Translations under genes and position numbers: made by a program
Shown: positions 17,601 through 25,635 of the stretch, in pieces
How positions within the stretch are numbered: the stretch's first letter is position 1
How the letters are laid out: each line of letters opens with the position of its first letter
NCBI GenBank assembly: GCA_030680795.1
Contig: JAUXUL010000001.1
Span: 1-64,000, forward strand
Direction of reading: 5' to 3'
DNA length: 64,000 nt
Source of the DNA: Anaerolineales bacterium
Lineage (GTDB): Bacteria > Chloroflexota > Anaerolineae > Anaerolineales > Villigracilaceae
Notes under the pieces: generated by a model
The model's input: the letters and a program-made list of their open reading frames with translations, nothing else
Databases searched by the model: none
Told to the model about the DNA's origin: nothing

Positions 17601-18909
17601 GATACAGATCATTAAGATCGGAGGTCGCAAAACGGCCGCCATCCAACTGCACCATCGGGCGCAGGTCTGGAGGAATGACCGGTAGAACCGTGAGGATCAT
17701 CCAGGCCGGGCTGTTGCCGGAGCGGCGGAAAGCTTCCACCACCTTCAAACGGGTTGTTGATTTCTTGCGTTTCTGCTTACTCTTTGTGGTGCGAACTTCA
17801 TGCCAGAGCTCTTCTGAAAGTTTATCGAGGTCGAGGCGTTCGAGAATGTCGAAGAAGGCTTCAGCGCCCATGTCGGCGCGGAAAACCTGTCCCCAACGCT
17901 GTTTGAGCTCGCGGTAGCGGATTTCGCTCAGAAATGTAAACGGGCGAAGTTCCAGAAGCTCATCCCGCAGGCGCGAGGATTGATTCGACGAAACCGAAGT
18001 CTGCGTCTCCAATTCACTGCGCAGCGCTTCCATATCCTGGTCTGCCTGTGCCTTGATTGTGACAGCCTGAGTCTTCAGTTCTTCGAGTTCACGCTGTTTC
18101 TTGTCTTTCAACTCATTTTCAAGGATTTCCAATTTCTTTTGGACATTCTTTTGAATTAGCGTAATATGCCTGCTGGCAACTTTATCGCCGGCATCAATGA
18201 TCTTCTCGCCAGTCAATTCAAAAACAATGGTTTTGTTAGCGGGTTCACCCATCTGGTCCTGAAGCTGTTTTTCCAACTTCTGGCCTTCCTTGATGATGGG
18301 ATCCATCTGCTCTGCAATAACTTCATCATAGCCCTGCTCGAGCAGGGCTTGCTTTTGCTTAAGTTCAGTTGTCTTTTGGTCACGCTTGGTTTTGACCTCG
18401 GCAATGCGGGCATTGACGCCGGAAGCCTGCTCGCGTTCAGAAACAGAGATTTCATCCTCAAGGCGTTGCACGGCTTTCTTGCGGGCTTCCTCATCCACAT
18501 ACGTAACAATATACTGCGCGAAATACAACACACGGTCCAGGTTGCGGCGGGAAACATCAAGCAGCATGCCCATTTGTGACGGGATACGGCGCGTATACCA
18601 AATATGCGCAACCGGGGTGGCAAGCGCAATATGCCCCATGCGCTCACGGCGGACAGCAGAGCGGGTTACTTCCACGCCGCATTTATCGCAGGTAATGCCC
18701 TTATAACGTGGGTTCTTGTATTTTCCGCAATAACACTGCCAATCGCGGGTGGGTCCAAAAATGGCTTCACAAAACAATCCGTCCTTTTCAGGCCGCAAGC
18801 GGCGATAATTAATTGTTTCGGGTTTGAGCACCTCGCCATACGACCACGACAAAATCGTTTGCGGCGAGGCAAGGCTGATACGGAGTGCGGTCAGTCCCTT
18901 AGTTTCCAC
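14659..18909 (-). CDS. rpoC: DNA-directed RNA polymerase subunit beta'
   Basis: About 1416 residues from the GTG at 18909, which has GGAGAGG five bases upstream and gives the expected N terminus ETKGLTALRISLASP; longer frames lack a site. Visible landmarks are the N-terminal zinc site (CYCGKYK ... CDKCGVEV), the catalytic NADFDGDQMAVH loop, the bridge/trigger region and the second zinc site (CGTHEG ... CQLNHGICSKCYG). A charged coiled-coil insertion occupies about residues 135-300. The usual partner rpoB is not upstream; a penicillin-binding protein gene is, 343 bp away, and rpoC has its own promoter. Confidence 0.97.
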   Translation of the reverse strand: METKGLTALRISLASPQTILSWSYGEVLKPETINYRRLRPEKDGLFCEAIFGPTRDWQCYCGKYKNPRYKGITCDKCGVEVTRSAVRRERMGHIALATPVAHIWYTRRIPSQMGMLLDVSRRNLDRVLYFAQYIVTYVDEEARKKAVQRLEDEISVSEREQASGVNARIAEVKTKRDQKTTELKQKQALLEQGYDEVIAEQMDPIIKEGQKLEKQLQDQMGEPANKTIVFELTGEKIIDAGDKVASRHITLIQKNVQKKLEILENELKDKKQRELEELKTQAVTIKAQADQDMEALRSELETQTSVSSNQSSRLRDELLELRPFTFLSEIRYRELKQRWGQVFRADMGAEAFFDILERLDLDKLSEELWHEVRTTKSKQKRKKSTTRLKVVEAFRRSGNSPAWMILTVLPVIPPDLRPMVQLDGGRFATSDLNDLYRRVINRNNRLKRLLELGAPDVIIRNEKRMLQEAVDSLIDNSQRGKALSRRGRRELKSLSDMLKGKKGRFRRNLLGKRVDYSGRSVIVVGPQLKLNQCGLPKSMALELYRPFVIARLVQNNYAANVKGARRLIERNRPEVWEALEGVIGDRPVLLNRAPTLHRLGIQAFEPILIEGSAIQLHPLVTTAFNADFDGDQMAVHVPLSQKAVTEARELMLASKNLLKPADGEPIISPSKDMVLGVYYLTMEKKAVHRGDGRAFADIDEVELAYTLDQVDVHTEIKFRAKTWYDDKGDRLPEVEYRIIDTTVGRVLFNRVLPDQVQFVNQKLDKGGVKDLIAEVYELCGQEVTTDVADAIKSIGFEYATKSGTTLAVADISIPPERKGIIEEALKAVEVVLRDFRRGLLTEQEKNEREIQIWQETTDLVGVAVRKHMDPDGNLSTMATSGATKGGFSTISQLAGMRGLMADPSGRIIPMPIRSNFREGLTAQEYFISTHGARKGLADTALRTADAGYLTRRLVDIAQDIIINEHDCGTHEGVWIRTTDDVAGQSMMSRMYSRLIAERVLDPKTGEVLAEYNDVITHDLARKIANANVAEMKLRSPMTCQLNHGICSKCYGIDLARGEMVQLGSAVGIVAAQSIGEPGTQLTLRTFHTGGVASSGTSDITTGLPRVEEIFEARKMPKGEAMVAEIGGVVRIQQSEKYADMREIRIEHAEMVHDEYAIPEDWKFIAKDETEIQAGDILATKEKATITAQHSGRVAVEKKERKIIVSYEQREEVTDDIPNTSRLLVKDGAHVEAGQPLTEGSLNPHRILKIQGRDACQMYLMTEVQKVYRSQGQNIHDKHFEVIIRKMLSKVQVTRPGDTKYLPGDAVDRLEIRKINEQLLADGKQSARFQEVLLGVTKASLSTDSFLSASSFQHTIKVLASAAIGSTTDPLFGLKENVIIGKLIPAGTGFIHGRFTDEEAVHNAAQWSQLPDVGLGD

Positions 18910-18993
18910 TGGATCCTCTCCTAAAAAAAGAATACGATTCGAGCTGTCCCTGTCTGCGGCGTGGTATTGCAATACGCCAGAGACAAACAAAGG

Positions 18994-19026
18994 CAAGCGC
19001 TTTGAGAATATTTTCTCAAGCGCTTG
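18994..19026. promoter_or_regulatory. Leader hairpin in the rpoC 5' region
   Basis: CAAGCGCTTtGAGAA and TTCTCAAGCGCTTG form a 14-bp near-perfect stem around a central TATT, between the rpoC promoter and its start. On the minus strand no U-run follows directly, so it is better seen as a leader structure or protein site than as a terminator. The rest of 18910-19251 holds only this hairpin and the promoter. Confidence 0.55.
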
Positions 19027-19061
19027 CTGTTTTTGGCTTGTTTTTTACATCCAACGGGATG

Positions 19062-19090
19062 ATTATATGCGCACAGGGGATGTCCGTCAA
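19062..19090 (-). promoter_or_regulatory. Strong sigma70 promoter of rpoC
   Basis: On the minus strand: TTGACG, exactly 17 bp, TATAAT. The -10 box covers 19062-19067 and the -35 box 19085-19090. The expected leader is about 145 nt and contains the hairpin at 18994-19026. This supports transcription of rpoC independent of rpoB. Confidence 0.85.
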
Positions 19091-19251
19091 GGGTTGTTAA
19101 TTTTAGTGAAGAGGCATGGATTCCAAAGCAACCCCCGCCTCTTTCTGAACCCTGCGACATGCTCAGGGCGATGCCTTTAGCCTGTTTCGCCTACCCAGGC
19201 GCTTTCCTCAGCCGAAGATCGAAAAACTTGGAGGGCTGAACTTTTCATGAT

Positions 19252-22200
19252 TTACGGCGATGTGGTTGGCGTTCCAGATGGCACAAGCACGAGTGTGCCC
19301 GTTGGAATAACGATCACCTGCGTGGGTGTCCCCGTAGGGGTGGGCGAGGGAGTCTCTGTCGGCGTGGCAGGCGGCAGGGTGGGAGTCGGCAGGCTGAGGT
19401 TAAGTCGGATGCGTTTGTCCACTTCCGCTTTATCGCCGATCAGGGTCAAGCGTAACGTGACGATGCCGTCTGGCACATTTGTCAGATCCCATAAGTACAG
19501 CGTGCCGTTTTCAACCGGATTATTTCCATCGCTCAAAACGGACCATAAATCCGGGCCCTCACCCTGACCATATTCCAAGACCCATTTTTTGAATCCCTGG
19601 TCTGCATTGACAGTGCCTTTGATTTCAAGCGACGCGGATGAGATAATCTGCCCGTCGGTTAAGTTGATTTCAACAATAGGTTGAGGGTCGCCAGCCTGAC
19701 ATTCGCGTTCAGGGGCATAAATTGGATTGTCTGGCAGTCCGTTGTCATCCAGCCAGTTTTTTCCGTCGCGGGTCTCAAACCAGTCACGCGCCCATTTGTC
19801 GGTGACCTTCATAACAATTTCATCTTCGCTGGGACCTTTGCAGGCCTCCGAGGCCTGCAAGCCTGTCCACAGGTCAATTTTGATGCGGCGCGCCAGGTCC
19901 TGGCTTGCAGGCAGGGGCAGTTGATCGAGCGCAAAGACTTCGCTGTACTGTGATTTGCAGAAGTTGGATGGTTCCGTACCCGATAGACGACAGACAACTT
20001 TATCCACAATTCCATTTGGACGAATGAACGGAGTCGGCGCGCCGTTGGTGAGATAAGGCACAGCAAACTCCATGAACTGTGACCAGATCGGAGCTGCACC
20101 GCTCAAACCTGATGTATTGAGCATGGGCGTGTAATCTGCGTTACCGATCCAAACCCCTGTGACAAGGTCTGGAGTGTAGCCCAATGTCCAGTTATCGCGG
20201 ATGTCGTTGGTGGTGCCTGTTTTTGCGGCGACCGGGAATGACAAGTTCAGAGGCGAGTTGCTTCCGAACATCCAGGAGCGGGCTTCATTATCCGAGAGAA
20301 TGGATGAGATCAGATAGGCATGTTCTGCGCGGATGACCTGCTCGCCGGGCTGCGGGTTGTATTCGTAGATCAGGTTGCCGGCAAAGTTGGTGATCTTGAG
20401 AATGGCCACCGGCGGCAGGCGTTGCCCGCCGTTCGCAAAGACGGAATAAGCGGAGGTCAGATCTATCAAACTGACATCGCCCCCGCCGAGTGTCAGGGAG
20501 TATCCGTAATCATCCCGGGTAAACGATGTAATCCCAAGCCGTTCCGCCATGCCGATCATGCCTTCTTTTTCCGGCGTGTTCGGGTCATCATAAATACCGA
20601 CAAATTCGAGTGTTTTAACTGCGGGGATGTTGAATGAGTTGGCAAGAGCAACGCGGACGGTTACGCCGCCGTGAAATTTTCCATCATAGTTTCTGGGTTC
20701 GTAGGGCGGATTTGCGCCATCCGGAAATTGAGAAGGGACATCCCAGATGAGGGTGGAGGGAGTCCACCCCTTTTCAAATGCGGCCACATAATTAATCGGC
20801 TTGATCGAGGAGCCCGGCTGGCGCGTGGGGCTGACCGCCATATTGATCTGCCCTGAAATTTCGACATTGTTGAAATCCGGGGAACCGACCATCGCAAGAA
20901 TTTCGCCTGTGGAGGGACGAATGGCAACCAATGCGCCGTTGTGCGTGTTGTTGTCCACCATTCCAGCAACCTGGTCTGTGACGAGTTGTTGCGCTCGGTC
21001 TTGCATGGCGGGGTCAAGCGTGGTGTAAACCACAAAGCCTGAACGGTAAATGGTTTGCGCATCGTATAACTCTTCAAGTTGTGCGCGGACGTAGTTAACC
21101 CAGTGCGGATATTTTGCATCAAATGAAGGCGCACGATATGAATAAGTCTTCATTTCGTCCGCGGCCTGGGTGGCGGAGACTGGTTCCACGCAAACAGGTT
21201 CAGGGCTATTGCTTACTTCAATACATCCTTTTAGGGTACTTAATTCAAACATGAGCACCAATACTTTTTGCTGACGGATCAGCGTGACTTGAGGATTGGC
21301 GTAAATATCGTACACAGCGGGCGATTGCGGCAAACCTGCCAGAAATGAGGCTTCCCCCAAGGTCAGGTCTTTGGCGGATTTCCCGAAATAGGTCTCAGCG
21401 GCGGCTTCAACGCCATAAGCGAGATTGCCGTAATAGATTTCATTCAAATACAGTTCAAGTATCTCATCCTTGGAATAACGGCGCGTGATCTCTGCGGCCA
21501 GGATGATCTCGCGTGATTTGCGCGTGTATGTCCGCTCAGCGCGTTCCTGAGGTGAGAGCAGCAATGTGCGCGCAAGTTGCTGTGTAATCGTGGATGCGCC
21601 TGAAACTGTCCCGCCGCTGCTATAGTTTTGCCACAATGCACGCATAATGGCCATTGGATCAAAGCCGGGGTGGCTGAAAAAGTCCTTGTCTTCTGTTGCG
21701 ATGGTGGCCGCCACCAAAATTGGGGAAATATTCTCGATCGGGATGTAGGTGCGGCGTCCGGCGGTGGGATCCAGGATCTCATAGAGCGGCTGTCCATTGC
21801 GGTCAAGGATGCGTGTGGTTTCAAACTGCGAGGCGCGCTCACGCAAATCACCCACTTCCGGGAGTGTGCTGGCGATGGCATAATATTGATAGATAAAATA
21901 TGACCCCACACACAAGCCAAACACCACCATCGCAAATGCAGATACGATCAGCCCGCGCAGCAGGCAGCCTTTGTTGCCTCGGAAAACGGATTGAAATTTA
22001 TTCCAAAACGATTGTTGATACGGAGACGGCACATATGCAGGCGGCTGATATGCGGGACGCTGCTGGTTTACAGGTCGTTGATATGTGGGGCGTTGATTTG
22101 GAGATGGCTTTGGCTGGGCAGGTTTCGGCTGATTCGTTGTCTGCTTATACGCGGCATTGGTGACACGCGTGCCTTCCACGTCAATTTCATCCACGCGGTT

Positions 22201-22356
22201 CGGCAGGGGCATGTTATCCTTGTCGAGGGCCGGGCGGGTGAATCGGGGTGTTTCACCCTCCGTCCCCGTTGGGGGAGGCGTGGGCTTTATGTCGCCGCGA
22301 GTCTCTTCTTCCGACTTCAATAGCCGGCGTAATCTGTCGTTATCTTCATTACTCAT
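19252..22356 (-). CDS. Class A penicillin-binding protein (PBP1A type)
   Basis: 1034 residues. A cytoplasmic Pro/Gln-rich tail of ~130 residues precedes one membrane helix (~135-160). The GT51 glycosyltransferase part has ATEDKDFFSHPG and TITQQLARTLLL. The transpeptidase part has the nucleophile motif SSIK (in RQPGSSIKPINY) and KTGT (AAKTGTTNDIRDNW). The C terminus adds an Ig-like domain and a Thr/Pro-rich tail (TPTLPPATPTETPSPTP), typical of surface proteins in Anaerolineae. It polymerises and cross-links peptidoglycan. A 23-bp palindrome lies in the coding region near 19838. Confidence 0.93.
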   Translation of the reverse strand: MSNEDNDRLRRLLKSEEETRGDIKPTPPPTGTEGETPRFTRPALDKDNMPLPNRVDEIDVEGTRVTNAAYKQTTNQPKPAQPKPSPNQRPTYQRPVNQQRPAYQPPAYVPSPYQQSFWNKFQSVFRGNKGCLLRGLIVSAFAMVVFGLCVGSYFIYQYYAIASTLPEVGDLRERASQFETTRILDRNGQPLYEILDPTAGRRTYIPIENISPILVAATIATEDKDFFSHPGFDPMAIMRALWQNYSSGGTVSGASTITQQLARTLLLSPQERAERTYTRKSREIILAAEITRRYSKDEILELYLNEIYYGNLAYGVEAAAETYFGKSAKDLTLGEASFLAGLPQSPAVYDIYANPQVTLIRQQKVLVLMFELSTLKGCIEVSNSPEPVCVEPVSATQAADEMKTYSYRAPSFDAKYPHWVNYVRAQLEELYDAQTIYRSGFVVYTTLDPAMQDRAQQLVTDQVAGMVDNNTHNGALVAIRPSTGEILAMVGSPDFNNVEISGQINMAVSPTRQPGSSIKPINYVAAFEKGWTPSTLIWDVPSQFPDGANPPYEPRNYDGKFHGGVTVRVALANSFNIPAVKTLEFVGIYDDPNTPEKEGMIGMAERLGITSFTRDDYGYSLTLGGGDVSLIDLTSAYSVFANGGQRLPPVAILKITNFAGNLIYEYNPQPGEQVIRAEHAYLISSILSDNEARSWMFGSNSPLNLSFPVAAKTGTTNDIRDNWTLGYTPDLVTGVWIGNADYTPMLNTSGLSGAAPIWSQFMEFAVPYLTNGAPTPFIRPNGIVDKVVCRLSGTEPSNFCKSQYSEVFALDQLPLPASQDLARRIKIDLWTGLQASEACKGPSEDEIVMKVTDKWARDWFETRDGKNWLDDNGLPDNPIYAPERECQAGDPQPIVEINLTDGQIISSASLEIKGTVNADQGFKKWVLEYGQGEGPDLWSVLSDGNNPVENGTLYLWDLTNVPDGIVTLRLTLIGDKAEVDKRIRLNLSLPTPTLPPATPTETPSPTPTGTPTQVIVIPTGTLVLVPSGTPTTSP
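19838..19860. repeat. 23-bp palindrome inside the PBP1A coding region
   Basis: TTGCAGGCCTC-c-GAGGCCTGCAA on the plus strand, perfect 11-bp arms, coding for part of TGLQASEACKG near the C-terminal third of the protein. The CCTC-x-GAGG centre is shared with the element at 53490-53500. It may be an element absorbed in frame. Confidence 0.6.
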
Positions 22357-22446
22357 TGTTTAGAGAACCTGTTATTTTAACTTTTACCATCAACTTGAAA
22401 AGCCATTCCCCCTCTCCAAAAGGGAGAGGGCAGGGTGAGGGGCATT

Positions 22447-22896
22447 TTATTTCGGCTTGCTCAACACCAGCAAATTCAACTTGCCACGCTGACAGACTTC
22501 GTCTTTTTGATTGAGCGCTTCAACAGATGCGATCAACGCGCCGGCGCCGATGCGCGGCAATGCTTTGGTTTCAGAGATGGACAAGAACGCATGAACCGTA
22601 TCACCAATGAAAAAGGGTTTCACAAATTTCCAATCATTGATCTCGCGGAAGGCCAGCACAGTGCCTTCGAGCAGACCGGTTTGCATGATAAGCCCGACAG
22701 CAATGGACATGCCCAACAACCCATGCGCAACGCGCTGACCAAACTGGGTTTTGCTAGCAAAGTCCGCATCGGTGTGGATCTGGTTGTAATCACCGCTAAG
22801 ACCGGCAAATGAAAAGATCGCATCCTCACTGAGCGTGCGTCCGGTGGTTTTTACGCTTTGCCCTACTGAAAATTCTTCAAAGTAAAGTCCAGCCAT
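22447..22896 (-). CDS. MaoC-like (R)-specific enoyl-CoA hydratase
   Basis: 149 residues, the size of a single hot-dog MaoC dehydratase. The catalytic loop FAGLSGDYNQIHTDADFA carries the Asp and His of the (R)-hydratase motif, followed by VAHGLLGMSIAVG. It hydrates trans-2-enoyl-CoA to (R)-3-hydroxyacyl-CoA. It is alone, with no neighbouring fatty acid or polyhydroxyalkanoate gene in view, so its physiological substrate is open. Confidence 0.9.
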   Translation of the reverse strand: MAGLYFEEFSVGQSVKTTGRTLSEDAIFSFAGLSGDYNQIHTDADFASKTQFGQRVAHGLLGMSIAVGLIMQTGLLEGTVLAFREINDWKFVKPFFIGDTVHAFLSISETKALPRIGAGALIASVEALNQKDEVCQRGKLNLLVLSKPK

Positions 22897-22910
22897 GGTT
22901 TAGTCTCCTC

Positions 22911-22953
22911 GTCTTGTAGTCGTTAGTCTTGTAGTCGTTAGTTTTGTAGTCGC
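22911..22953. repeat. Three tandem copies of a 15-bp unit
   Basis: GTCTTGTAGTCGTTA at 22911-22925 and again at 22926-22940, then a diverged third copy (GTTTTGTAGTCGCT) to about 22953. It lies in the gap between two divergent genes. Confidence 0.8.
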
Positions 22954-23010
22954 TTGCAAATGACTAACCAACTTTCTGACCATCAGACTGCCTGACTAAA
23001 TTATACCCGT

Positions 23011-23039
23011 TTGACCATCCACCGTTCTGCCCGTACAAT
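23011..23039 (+). promoter_or_regulatory. Promoter for an apparently leaderless mRNA
   Basis: TTGACC (23011-23016), 17-bp spacer, TACAAT (23034-23039). The ATG of the glucosidase gene is at 23047, so transcription should start at or next to the start codon. No Shine-Dalgarno sequence is present between box and ATG, which agrees with leaderless translation. Confidence 0.65.
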
Positions 23040-23046
23040 AAGCGCC

Positions 23047-25437
23047 ATGCGCGACTGGTCTTTAACCCTCGGCGATCCACTCCACCTCACTCTTGCGGCG
23101 GATGCCCGCCTTTGCAAGCCAGACTACACCAATGACCATATCTGGGAAGTGGAACTTGGCACAGCAGATGCAGAACGCGCCGCGATTTCGTTATACACTA
23201 CCTTTGGTTTGCGCGCGCTCTCTATGCGGATATTTTTGCGTTTCACCGAAGGCCGCCACACAGTTACAGACCCTAACACCTTCATCACCAAACCGTCGCT
23301 TAAACGTTTCTATCCAAACTTCCTAACCCTCGATTTCGTTCCCCTCGAAAACCTTTTTGTCACCACAGATTTCTGGGTTCCCGAATCTCACGCCTCTGCC
23401 GGACGCGTAACCATCACCAACAAAAGCACTGCCACCCGCCAGATCAAACTCGAAGTCTGTGCCACCCTCGCCCCGCTGGATGGACAATCCATCATCCCCA
23501 CCCAACAACAACTCGTAAATATTCTAGCAGGACAAACCAGCGGAATTGCCCCCGTCCTCTTTATGACTGGCGGCCCCAAGCACGGACCGGGCCCGCATGC
23601 CTCGCTCATGTTGGACTTGGAACTTGGTCCCGGCGCCACACGGACATTATCCTTCGCTGAAGCCGCTCTCGACACCATCCCCAAAGCCTTTGATCTCGCG
23701 CGTAAAACTGCCGCCCGTTCATGGCAAGCCGAACTCGCCCGCATTGAAATGCTGGATGCCTCGCAAGTGTTGGACATCCGCACTGGCGACCTCGAATGGG
23801 ATGCCGCGCTCGCCTTCAGCCAGAAAGCCGCGCTCGCCTTATTCTTCAGCGAAGGTGAACATTTGCCAAACCCATCCTTCGTGAACGCTCGCTCCATAGA
23901 TCATGGCTACTCACGGACAGGGGACGGCACAGATCACCCGCCCGCCTGGAACGGCCAATTCCCAATGGAGACATACTATATCTCCAGCATTTTGCATGGC
24001 CTGCCGCAAGTGACAAAGAACCTGTTGCTCAACTTCCTCGCCACACAGGATGAAGATGGCGAAGTGGATGGCAAGCCCGGATTGGCAGGTCAGCGCGGAA
24101 AATTTTTAGCCGCGCCCGTGCTCGCCAGCCTGGCCTGGAAATACTACCAAGCCACGCAGGATGAATCTTTTCTGGCAGAGGTATTTCCAAAATTAATTAA
24201 ATTCTTCTGGTCGTGGTTCTCCGGCGCGCATGACCGCAACCGCGACGGCGCGCCCGAATGGGATCACATTCTGCAAACCGGTTTCGACGACAACCCCATC
24301 TTTGATGTCTGGCATCCGTGGTCACAAGGCTTGAATATTTCACTTGTGCACAGTCCGGCGCTGGAAGCCATGCTATATCGTGAAGCGCAGACTCTTGCGA
24401 AGATCGCCAAAAAACTTGGCAAGCCCGATGAAGAAACCGACCTGATACAAGCACAGGCTGAAAAATTAAAAACATCCATTGAAGCGGGTTGGAATCCGCG
24501 CACCAGTTTTTATTCCTATCGTGACCGCGAAACGGGTTTGGTTTCAACCGGCAAGATCATCGCAAGGAAAAAAGGCACTGGTACGCAAAACATGCGACTC
24601 AAGTTTGAGTCCGAGAGTGGAGTCCGCTTGTTGATCGAAATCCAGACCAAAAGTCCAGCCGCGAAGCGACCGCAAGTGGAGATCGGCGAATACTTCAGCA
24701 AATCCAAAGGCGAAGTTGAAACCATTTTGGGTCATCAATTCCAATGGCGCACAGGCGGGCTGGTGGCAACCAGTCAAAAAATCTATAACCGCGTCGGGCG
24801 TATCACCGTCACAGGCTTGGATGAAAAAGATAAGATCATCGTCAAGGTCGTGGATACCAGCGGCGAAGACATCACACTGGCGTTGCCGCTCTGGGCTGGG
24901 GTTCTCGAAAAGCAAAAAGCCAACGCATTGATCGGGCGCAACCTGATGACAGCCGAACGCTTTGACCGCCCCTTTGGAATGCCTTCTCTTCCGCTCTCTC
25001 CCGATCCTGAAGCTGAATCGGTTTCAATGAGCGTGAGCCTGCCCTGGAACATGTTGATCTGCGAGGGCTTGCTCGCCTACGGATTCCGCGCGGAAGCCAC
25101 ACGCCTGACCGCGCATTTGATGAACGCCGTGATCCAAAACTTAAAACAGAGCCGCGCTTTTTATCAACGCTATCACGCCGAAAAAGGCGGGGGCATTGGC
25201 GAACGAAATTCATTGCACGGCTTCGCGCCGGTTGGTTTGTTCATGCAGGCATTGGGTGTGACAATTCTTTCATCTACACGGGTAAAACTCGAAGGTAGGA
25301 ATTTATTCCCGTGGCCCGTTACGATCAAATATAAAGGTCTCACCGTTGTACGCGGCATGGAGCAAACGACGATCACATTTATGAACAGCGAGAGTATGAT
25401 TGTCAAAGAAGAAACTGCTTGTATTGTTGATATGTAA
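23047..25437 (+). CDS. GH63-like glycoside hydrolase
   Basis: About 796 residues from the ATG at 23047; the TTG upstream at 23011 is the -35 box of the promoter. The C-terminal two thirds look like an (alpha/alpha)6 barrel: WNGQFPMETYYISSILHGL, then DEDGEVDGKPG, WKYYQATQDESFL and DRNRDGAPEWDHILQTG, with PEWD and DR-x-RDG resembling the acid residues of GH63 glucosidases. Bacterial GH63 enzymes include glucosylglycerate and mannosylglycerate hydrolases. The window has a glucosylglycerate-type cluster 14 kb away, which makes such an activity a reasonable guess, nothing more. No signal peptide, so it acts in the cytosol. Confidence 0.72.
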   Translation: MRDWSLTLGDPLHLTLAADARLCKPDYTNDHIWEVELGTADAERAAISLYTTFGLRALSMRIFLRFTEGRHTVTDPNTFITKPSLKRFYPNFLTLDFVPLENLFVTTDFWVPESHASAGRVTITNKSTATRQIKLEVCATLAPLDGQSIIPTQQQLVNILAGQTSGIAPVLFMTGGPKHGPGPHASLMLDLELGPGATRTLSFAEAALDTIPKAFDLARKTAARSWQAELARIEMLDASQVLDIRTGDLEWDAALAFSQKAALALFFSEGEHLPNPSFVNARSIDHGYSRTGDGTDHPPAWNGQFPMETYYISSILHGLPQVTKNLLLNFLATQDEDGEVDGKPGLAGQRGKFLAAPVLASLAWKYYQATQDESFLAEVFPKLIKFFWSWFSGAHDRNRDGAPEWDHILQTGFDDNPIFDVWHPWSQGLNISLVHSPALEAMLYREAQTLAKIAKKLGKPDEETDLIQAQAEKLKTSIEAGWNPRTSFYSYRDRETGLVSTGKIIARKKGTGTQNMRLKFESESGVRLLIEIQTKSPAAKRPQVEIGEYFSKSKGEVETILGHQFQWRTGGLVATSQKIYNRVGRITVTGLDEKDKIIVKVVDTSGEDITLALPLWAGVLEKQKANALIGRNLMTAERFDRPFGMPSLPLSPDPEAESVSMSVSLPWNMLICEGLLAYGFRAEATRLTAHLMNAVIQNLKQSRAFYQRYHAEKGGGIGERNSLHGFAPVGLFMQALGVTILSSTRVKLEGRNLFPWPVTIKYKGLTVVRGMEQTTITFMNSESMIVKEETACIVDM

Positions 25438-25518
25438 ACAATTAATTCATTTTTATTTCTACGGGGAATTAATCTTAATCCCCAAAGATCATGATTTAAT
25501 ATTTCAGGGAATTTTGAA

Positions 25519-25635
25519 TTCAGAGGCCACCATGCTCTCATCCATTCTGCCGGACTCGTGATCTTGATCGTCGGAGCAGACCTGCTGGTGCGCGCCGCAT
25601 TTTGCCCGCACCACGCAGGAAAGGAAAGCCATTGA
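25519..25635 (+). pseudogene. Possible remnant of a CaCA-type cation antiporter N terminus
   Basis: An open frame without start codon reads HSAGLVILIVGADLLVRAA, close to the first membrane helix of Na+/Ca2+ antiporters (G-L-x-x-L-x-x-G-A-D-L-L-V). It then runs into unrelated sequence and stops. It may be a deletion scar that fused antiporter DNA to the region just before the DUF389 gene. Weak evidence from a short stretch. Confidence 0.35.

Noticed and set aside
16094-17917. Several plus-strand frames of 130-190 codons over rpoC
   Set aside because: Antisense shadows of a highly conserved gene in G/C-rich sequence; no ribosome sites or recognisable domains.
22911-22953. Possible CRISPR array
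   Set aside because: Three direct copies of a 15-bp unit with no spacers; a simple tandem repeat.
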